Source: Sphingomonas yabuuchiae | Lineage (GTDB): Bacteria; Pseudomonadota; Alphaproteobacteria; Sphingomonadales; Sphingomonadaceae | DNA: 64,000 nt | Assembly (NCBI RefSeq): GCF_014199595.1 | Contig: NZ_JACHNX010000005.1 | Span: 1 to 64,000, forward strand | Direction of reading: 5' to 3' | In this document: positions 55,510-64,000 of the stretch, one piece after another | How the letters are laid out: each line of letters starts with the position of its first letter | Numbering within the stretch: position 1 is the stretch's first letter | Notes under the pieces: model-generated | The model's database searches: none | What the model was told of the DNA's origin: nothing | Seen by the model: only the letters and a program-made list of their open reading frames with translations | Position numbers and translations under genes: made by a program

Positions 55510-55968
55510 GTGACGCACATCTATGTCTTCAACATCCTTCAGGCGCTGGTCTGCCTCTATGCGCTGACGCTGGGCGGCTGGCCGGAGCGGGCGACGGCGG
55601 TCATCCTGCTTTGCGCCTCGGTGGCGACCATCGTGCTGCCCTTCGATCCCTCCACCAGTTTCCGCAGCGTCGAGACGCTGGAACTCGTCATCGACGTGGC
55701 GCTGATGGGCGGGTTGATGGCGGTTGCGTTGCTCGCCAATCGATTCTGGCCGCTCTGGCTGGCCGCGCTGCATCTGCTGGCGGTCGGGATTCATGGGGTC
55801 AAGGGGTTCGACACCGCGCTGATGCCGTGGATGTATGCCCAGGCGGGCGGCAAGCTGGCCTATCCCATGCTTGTGCTGCTGGCGGCCGGGGTGCTGCGGC
55901 ACCGGATCAGGCTGGCGCGATATGGCACGGACCCCGACTGGTCGCTGCCTTGGCGTGGTATCCGATGA
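55510..55968 (+). CDS. Four-helix integral membrane protein, unknown function
   Basis: A 152-residue membrane protein from GTG 55510. It has about four to five helices, for example YVFNILQALVCLYALTLGGW, TAVILLCASVATIVLPF and FWPLWLAALHLLAVGIHGV. The C-terminal tail is positively charged and faces the cytoplasm by the positive-inside rule. The next gene overlaps its stop as ATGA, so they are coupled. Confidence 0.65.
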   Translation: MTHIYVFNILQALVCLYALTLGGWPERATAVILLCASVATIVLPFDPSTSFRSVETLELVIDVALMGGLMAVALLANRFWPLWLAALHLLAVGIHGVKGFDTALMPWMYAQAGGKLAYPMLVLLAAGVLRHRIRLARYGTDPDWSLPWRGIR

Positions 55969-56423
55969 ATAGTGATTTGCGACTGCTGCACTGGCCCGCC
56001 GAGGACCGGGCGAGCTTCGGGCGCTTCACCGCCGTGATGGCGGATGTGCAGGCGCGCATCCAGGCCATTTCCGGCGAGGCGAGCGGCGTTCCGGTGCCGC
56101 GCCCGCCGCGCGTGCCGACGCCGCGCGAATGCGCCGCGATGATCCTGAAGCACCGTCACGATGTCCGCGTGATCGCCGGGGGCGATGCCGATATGTTCGG
56201 CGATCCGGCATGGGAGATCGCGCTCGCCGTCTTTCACGCCGAAGGGCAGGAGAATGACGCCGCGCTGCTGAAAATGGCGGGGCTGTCGCCGAGCGGTCAG
56301 GTCGGCGAACGCTGGATCAAGCTGCTGTTGGCGCGCGGGTGGGTCGAGCGGCACGACGACGGCCATCTGCACGCGACCGAGAAGATGGTCGCGATCCTGA
56401 ACAGCTATTTCACGCGCCTTTGA
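55965..56423 (+). CDS. Winged-helix-like protein, unknown function
   Basis: A 152-residue protein from ATG 55965. Its C-terminal half (ALLKMAGLSPSGQVGERWIK, LLLARGWVERHDDGHLHATE) looks like a winged-helix DNA-binding domain. The N-terminus is less conserved-looking and proline-rich (GVPVPRPPRVPTPREC). The ATGA overlap with the membrane-protein gene points to joint expression. It may be a second regulator of the same series. The alternative is a structural helical protein. Confidence 0.6.
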   Translation: MNSDLRLLHWPAEDRASFGRFTAVMADVQARIQAISGEASGVPVPRPPRVPTPRECAAMILKHRHDVRVIAGGDADMFGDPAWEIALAVFHAEGQENDAALLKMAGLSPSGQVGERWIKLLLARGWVERHDDGHLHATEKMVAILNSYFTRL

Positions 56424-56455
56424 GCCGCGGTCGGGCCGATTGTGAACTTTCATGT

Positions 56456-56499
56456 CACGGCGGAAACGCCGTGCAACTCCTGAACCCTCCGCGGGTTCA
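56456..56499. promoter_or_regulatory. Two small hairpins upstream of the phasin gene
   Basis: CACGGCG-GAAA-CGCCGTG (56456-56473) is a seven-pair stem with a GAAA tetraloop. TGAACCC-TCCGC-GGGTTCA (56481-56499) is a second stem. They lie between the preceding stop and the phasin ribosome-binding site and could be a terminator without T-run or a leader structure. Confidence 0.4.
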
Positions 56500-56533
56500 A
56501 CCGACACGGGCATAACCACAGGAGAAGACGGAC

Positions 56534-56902
56534 ATGGCCGAGGATATCGGAACGGGCGGCGGCGCGGGTGCGATCGGTGGCGATATGGGCGCGGGCGCCT
56601 TCACCGACCGGATGAAGGGCGCGGGCGAGGCGATGCAGGCGACAGGTCAGAAGATGGCCGAGGGCGGCTCGCAGGTCACGCTCAAGATGCTCGAACAGGC
56701 CGAGACGAACACGCGCGAGGCCTTCGCCGCGATGCGCTCGGCGGCGTCGGCCAAGGATCTTGGCGATGTGATGCGCATCCAGACCGAGTTCCTCCGCGAG
56801 CAGGGCAACCGCTCCATGTCGCAGGCGCGTGAGATTGGCGAGATGATCGTCCAGTTCGGTCGCGACGCGGTCGGCGCGGCGCGCGGGCCGAAGCAGGACT
56901 GA
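56534..56902 (+). CDS. Phasin family protein (PHA-granule-associated)
   Basis: A 122-residue helical, amphipathic protein. After a Gly-rich N-terminus (EDIGTGGGAGAIGGDMGAG), the segment NTREAFAAMRSAASAKDLGDVM followed by QTEFLREQGNR and AREIGEMIVQFGRDA matches the phasin_2 family. Phasins coat PHB granules and limit their size. CAGGAGAAG before ATG 56534 is a strong ribosome-binding site. It fits with phaZ in the same window; phaC and phaR are not present. Confidence 0.85.
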   Translation: MAEDIGTGGGAGAIGGDMGAGAFTDRMKGAGEAMQATGQKMAEGGSQVTLKMLEQAETNTREAFAAMRSAASAKDLGDVMRIQTEFLREQGNRSMSQAREIGEMIVQFGRDAVGAARGPKQD

Positions 56903-56910
56903 ACGCAAAA

Positions 56911-56948
56911 CCCTCACCCTTCCGGGCAAGTGGGAAGGGTGGGGGTCG
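56911..56948. repeat. REP element, family B (short form)
   Basis: CCCTCACCCTTCC at the left and GGAAGGGTGGGGGT at the right are inverted around GGGCAAGT. It lies between the convergent phasin and outer-membrane-factor genes. Confidence 0.65.
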
Positions 56949-56957
56949 CTGTGTAAC

Positions 56958-58558
56958 TTAATTGCCGGGGCTGAGCGCCACCGGTCCATTGGCGGTGGCC
57001 TCCAGCGGCGAGTCCCCGCCGAGCACCCGGTACAGCGTCACCCGGTTGCTTGCCGCGGTCAGCTGCGTCGCGATCACCGTCCGCTGCGCCGAATAGAGCG
57101 AGCGCTGTGCATCCAGCGTATTCAGGAACGGCGTCACCCCGCCGCGATAGCTTGCTTCGGTCAGGCGATAGGTGTCGCTCGCGGCGTTCAGGAAGCGACG
57201 ATTGGCGCCCAGCTGATCGTCGATCGTCCCCTGCCGCGCCAGCGCATCGGCGGTTTCCTGAAAAGCGGTCTGGATCGCCTTTTCATAGGTCGCGAGCGCG
57301 GCATCGCGCTGGGCCTGCGAATATTGGACGTTCGCCACGCCCGCGCCCGCCTGGAAGATCGGGTAGCTGACCGAAGGCGCGACCGAATAGTTGAAGCTGC
57401 CGCCCGAGAAGAGCGAGGTCAGGGCGGTGCTGGCAAAACCGACCAGCCCGGTCAGTGAGATACGCGGGAACAGGGCCGCCCGCGCCGCGCCGATCTGGCC
57501 ATTGGTGGCGCGCAGCAGATATTCGGCCTGCACCACGTCCGGACGGCGCAGCAGGATGCCCGAGTCCAGTCCGGCGGGCAGCGTCGCGACGGTCGGCGCG
57601 GCTTCTTCGATCGAGCGGGGCAGGAGCGCGGTGTCGATCGGTGCGCCGACCAGCAGTTGCAGCGCGTTGACGTCCTGCGCCACGGCGGTCTTCTGGAGCG
57701 CAAGGTCCGCCTGGGCGGTCGCCAGCACCTGTTCGGCCTGGCGCAGGTCGGTGCGTGGCGAGATGCCGCCCTGAAGCCGGGCACGGGTCAGGGTGACGCT
57801 GCGCTCGGCGCTGGCGGCGGTCTGCTGTGCGATGGCGAGCAGGCTCTGGTCCGCGCCGTAATTCAGCCAGGCATCGGCAATGTCTCCGACCAGCGTCAGC
57901 CGGGTCGCGCGTGCCGCCGCCTCGGTCGCGAAATAACGGTCGAGCGCGGCGCCGGTCAGCGAGCGGATGCGTCCGAACAGATCGAGTTCGAAGGCGTTGA
58001 CGCCCAGATTCACCGACCAGGCACTACCGCTGCCATTCGCGCCGGTGACGATGCCGCCGGTCCCGCCCGTATCGACGCCGCCATTGCCGACGCCGGTCCC
58101 CGTGCCGCCATCGACGGTGCCGTTGCCGGTCCCGGTGCCCGTTCCTCCGGTGTTGCCGGTACCGCCACCCGTGCTGCCGCCGCCGACCGCGCTCGATCCC
58201 GCGCCGCCCGACCCGCGATCCGTATAGCTGTATCGGCCCGTCGCGCTGACGGCGGGGAACAGGCTGCCGCGCTGGATGCGGTATTGCGCACGGGTCGAGG
58301 CGATGTTCGCCGCCGCCACGCGCAGGTCGCGATTATTGGCCAGCGCCTGGGCGATCAACTGCTGCAACCGCGCGTCACGGAAGATGTCGCTGTAGCGCAC
58401 CGTGGGCAAAGCTGCTTCCGACTGGCGGAGATAGGCATCGCCGACCGGCCAGGAAGGCGGCACCGGCGTCGCGGGCCGCTCATATTTCGGGGCCAGCGAG
58501 CAGCCCGACAGCGCGGTGGCGGCGAGCAGCAGGGCAGGCAGGGGGGACAGGATACGCA

Positions 58559-58559
<1 letters not shown>
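56958..58559 (-). CDS. RND efflux outer-membrane lipoprotein (OprM/NodT family)
   Basis: A 533-residue TolC-type channel. The lipoprotein signal PALLLAATALSGC puts the lipidated Cys at position 20. Family segments are LVGDIADAWLNY, RPDVVQAEYLLRATNGQIG, FPRISLTGLVGFAS and SYRGGVTPFLNTLDAQRSLYSAQ. Unusually, residues about 115-179 are a Gly/Thr/Asn-rich low-complexity insert in the region of the first outer-membrane loop. Its ATG shares one base with the pump gene's stop (TGATG). Confidence 0.94.
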
Positions 58560-61786
<3,227 letters not shown>

Positions 61787-61793
61787 GGTCCGG

Positions 61794-63035
61794 TCAGCCC
61801 GCCTTGCCCTTGGCGGCCTGCATCTTCTTCAACTGTTCGGGCGAGGGGGGCTGGACCTTTTGCGGGCTGTTGGCGGGCACCGCGCGCACGCTCTGGTTGG
61901 GGCGCAGATTATTCAGGCCCTGGGTCACGATCTTGTCACCGGGCTTCAGGCCGTCGGTGACCACCCAATAGGCCCCTTGCGTCCGCTCGGCCTTGACCGT
62001 CTTCTGCTGCACCTTGTCATTCGGGCCGACGACGAACAGCGTCGCATTGCCCTTCGGATCACGCGCGATCGCCTGTTGCGGGACCAGGAAGGCGCTGGTG
62101 TCGATCGCCTGGGCAAAGCGGGCACGGACGAACATGCCGGGCAGCAGCAAGCCTTGCGGATTCGGGAAGCGCGCGCGCAGCGTCACGGTGCCGGTCTGCT
62201 GGTCGACGACGGCTTCGGCGAACTCCACCCGGCCGGTCTGGCCGTAATCGGTGCCGTCCTCCAGCCGCAGCGTCACATTGGCACTGGCGGGGATCAGGCC
62301 ATCGCGTGCCGACAGGCTGCGGCGCAGCGACAACAGGTCGGTCGCCGACTGCTGGATATCGACGAAGATCGGGTCGAGCCGCTGGATCTGTGCCAGCGGA
62401 TCGGTCTGGCCCGCGCTGACCAGTGCGCCGACGGTGAACAGCGATCGGCCGATGCGTCCCGTAATGGGGGCGGGGACGGTGGTGAATTGCAGGTTCACGC
62501 GCGCCGTCTCCAGCGCGGCACGGGTCTGCGCCACCTGCGCGGCGGCCTGGCGGGCGCTGGCCTGGGCGTTTGTATAGTCCTGCTTCGAGATCGCTTCGAT
62601 CTGCGCCAGCGGGCGATAGCGTTCGGCGAGCGTCCGCGTCGCCTCGGCATTGGCCTGCGCGCTTTGCAGATTGGCGGCGGCCTGGTTGACCGAGGCGCGA
62701 TACAGGCGGGGATCGATTTCGTAGAGCGGCTGGCCGCGCTTCACCAGCGTGCCTTCGGTGAAGAAGCGGCGGCGGATCACGCCGGTCACCTGGGGCCGCA
62801 CGTCCGAGCTTTCAAAGGCGGTGGTACGCGCGGCGAGTTCGGTCACGATCGGCGCGTCGGTCGGCTGGACGGTCACGTAACCGACGGTCGGGGTCTGCTG
62901 CTGTCCGCCGGCTCCGCCCTTTGCCTTGCCCTTGTCTCCGCCGCCACAGGCCGACAAACTGACCAGCGCGAGAGCCATGGCCGTCCCGGCAAGCGCCGGG
63001 CGACCGCGAAAACCTGCAAAGTTCAATTCGTTCAC
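61794..63035 (-). CDS. RND efflux periplasmic adaptor (AcrA/MexA type)
   Basis: A 413-residue membrane-fusion lipoprotein. GTG 63035 is chosen because it gives a proper lipoprotein signal (GTAMALALVSLSAC); the longer frame upstream is not signal-like. The lipoyl halves show VTGVIRRRFFTEGTLVKRGQPLYEIDP and VPAPITGRIGRSLFTVGALV around a helical hairpin, followed by the beta-barrel and membrane-proximal domains. The C-terminus is Lys/Pro-rich. It is first in the operon; no regulator gene is adjacent, and the divergent neighbour is rpiA. Confidence 0.93.
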   Translation of the reverse strand: MNELNFAGFRGRPALAGTAMALALVSLSACGGGDKGKAKGGAGGQQQTPTVGYVTVQPTDAPIVTELAARTTAFESSDVRPQVTGVIRRRFFTEGTLVKRGQPLYEIDPRLYRASVNQAAANLQSAQANAEATRTLAERYRPLAQIEAISKQDYTNAQASARQAAAQVAQTRAALETARVNLQFTTVPAPITGRIGRSLFTVGALVSAGQTDPLAQIQRLDPIFVDIQQSATDLLSLRRSLSARDGLIPASANVTLRLEDGTDYGQTGRVEFAEAVVDQQTGTVTLRARFPNPQGLLLPGMFVRARFAQAIDTSAFLVPQQAIARDPKGNATLFVVGPNDKVQQKTVKAERTQGAYWVVTDGLKPGDKIVTQGLNNLRPNQSVRAVPANSPQKVQPPSPEQLKKMQAAKGKAG

Positions 63036-63242
63036 CTGCCTGAATTGTGCCGCGGAGCCGGCCCGCGCCTTAATGCGCGAGACGGCGGAACGTTGCTGAC
63101 CTGTGTCAAATTGCACGAACGGGGTTCGAAAAGGCAAGTGATCATGGCCTAAACCGTCCGTCTTAATTGTCGCAATTTGTCGCGGTGCGGCAAAAGCGCG
63201 GGCGGCGGGAGCCTTTGGGTTTCCGAAGCATTTTCAACGTAC

Positions 63243-63914
63243 ATGACCGATCGTGATGCCGATAAGCGCCTGGCCGCCGCCGCCGCGGTGGATGAGGTAT
63301 GCGACAATATGCTCGTCGGGCTGGGCACCGGGTCGACGGCCGCCCATGTCATCGCGCTGCTCGCCGAACGGGGCCTGACCATCGAGACGGTCGCTACCTC
63401 CCGGGCCAGCGCGGCGCTGGCCGAGCGATTGGGGCTGAAGGTCCGGCCATTCGACGCGGTGGCGCGGGTCCACCTGGCGATCGACGGTGCGGACGCCATC
63501 GACGCCGACTTGTCCGCCGTGAAGGGCGCTGGCGGGGCCATGCTGCGGGAAAAGATCGTCGCGGCCGCCGCCGACCGGATGATCGTCATTGCCGACGGCT
63601 CCAAGCGGGTCGAGCGTCTGCACGACACCAAGCTGCCGATCGAAATCCTGCCTTTCGCCCGCGCTTTTGCGGTGGAACGGCTTTCCGGGCTTTTTGAGCA
63701 GCTTGACGAACGAACCGGTTATCTGACCGACAATGGCAACATCGTGGTCGATGGCCATGGCTGGAACGATGCCGACCTGCCGGGGCTAGCAGAGGCGCTG
63801 GCGGCAATTCCGGGCGTCGTCGGGCACGGCCTGTTCCTATCCGAGATCGACGCCGCCTATATCGCCGACAATGGGGTCGTTACCCGGCTGGAACGGGGAC
63901 GGAACCCGCGCTAA
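63243..63914 (+). CDS. rpiA: Ribose-5-phosphate isomerase A
   Basis: RpiA interconverts ribose-5-phosphate and ribulose-5-phosphate in the pentose phosphate pathway. The protein has 223 residues from ATG 63243; the longer frame adds non-family sequence. Conserved motifs are VGLGTGSTAAHVI, the DGADAID loop with catalytic Asp, VKGAGGAMLREKIVA with the general-base Glu and Lys, and TDNGNIVVD. It is divergent from the efflux operon by about 207 bases. Confidence 0.96.
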   Translation: MTDRDADKRLAAAAAVDEVCDNMLVGLGTGSTAAHVIALLAERGLTIETVATSRASAALAERLGLKVRPFDAVARVHLAIDGADAIDADLSAVKGAGGAMLREKIVAAAADRMIVIADGSKRVERLHDTKLPIEILPFARAFAVERLSGLFEQLDERTGYLTDNGNIVVDGHGWNDADLPGLAEALAAIPGVVGHGLFLSEIDAAYIADNGVVTRLERGRNPR

Positions 63915-63986
63915 GGCGACCCTGCATGGCAACCAGAGCGAGCGCGGAGGCGTTCGATCGCACATAAAGAGGATGAGGCCAGTTTC

Positions 63987-64000
63987 ATGACCGATGCCAC
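63987..64000 (+). CDS. Start of next gene, truncated by the window edge
   Basis: ATG 63987 begins MTDA and is preceded by AGAGGATGAGG, a plausible ribosome-binding site. Only four codons are visible. Glutathione reductase often follows rpiA in related genomes as far as I recall, but nothing in these bases proves it. Confidence 0.35.

Overview
The window is a high-GC, tightly packed chromosomal segment from an alphaproteobacterium, most likely a sphingomonad (Sphingomonas-like). The evidence is the ispH-thrB-rnhA order, the archaeal-type ProS, a GcvP split into two subunits behind a tandem glycine riboswitch, exosortase-A-associated polysaccharide genes, PHA-granule genes, and many short GC-rich palindromic (REP/BIME-type) repeats. 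I saw no tRNA, rRNA, CRISPR array, prophage or insertion sequence. The first ~136 bases are runs of G and C and look like a contig-end artefact.

Layout. 1-4.1 kb: 3' part of glyS, with an oddly low-GC internal stretch, then ppdK. 4.3-11.8 kb: a minus-strand Tad pilus operon, cpaA-cpaB-cpaC-cpaD-cpaE-tadB-tadC, in which the ATPase gene cpaF is missing from its usual place and no pilin gene is seen. 11.85-17.2 kb: a hydrolase and a D-amino-acid-oxidase-family flavoprotein, a YegP-like protein, rnhA-thrB-ispH, and a lipoprotein. 17.2-22.4 kb: a 149-bp hairpin repeat, a perfect 20-bp palindrome, the glycine riboswitch and gcvT-gcvH-gcvPA-gcvPB. 22.5-29.5 kb: SemiSWEET, BluB, a DMT permease, proS, a glutathionyl-hydroquinone reductase and RNase R. 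29.7-38.3 kb: a GH20 hexosaminidase and a GH84 glycosidase meeting tail to tail, an ABC exporter, PhaZ and a PNPOx-like stress protein. 38.4-44.8 kb: a 29-codon membrane-peptide ORF with twin hairpins, PutA, MscS, topoisomerase IB and a DJ-1/PfpI protein. 45-50.8 kb is a surface region: a beta-helix protein, a VCBS-like protein, an O-antigen-ligase-type protein with a small overlapping partner gene, a glycosyltransferase and a membrane protein. 51-56.9 kb: acnA, then a same-strand series of unrecognised small genes that includes a membrane-tethered HTH protein, then a phasin. 57-64 kb: an RND efflux operon and rpiA.

How the genes work together. The gcv genes oxidise glycine in step with the riboswitch. 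PutA, PpdK and AcnA serve amino-acid and central carbon metabolism. PhaZ and the phasin handle stored polyhydroxyalkanoate. GH20 and GH84 could together remove N-acetylhexosamine residues. The 47-51 kb genes build or polymerise an exosortase-A-linked exopolysaccharide. The adaptor/RND/outer-membrane-factor genes form a complete drug-efflux unit.

The most interesting unexplained signals are four: (i) a symmetric divergent promoter at 48844-48901 in which both strands show TTAACG-N17-TTATAA and share one -10 hexamer; (ii) REP repeats whose hairpin stems covary while ending in GAA or GCA triloops; (iii) the uncharacterised 54.0-56.4 kb gene series, including a 36-codon ORF too short for ordinary gene callers; (iv) a low-GC in-frame mosaic segment inside glyS.
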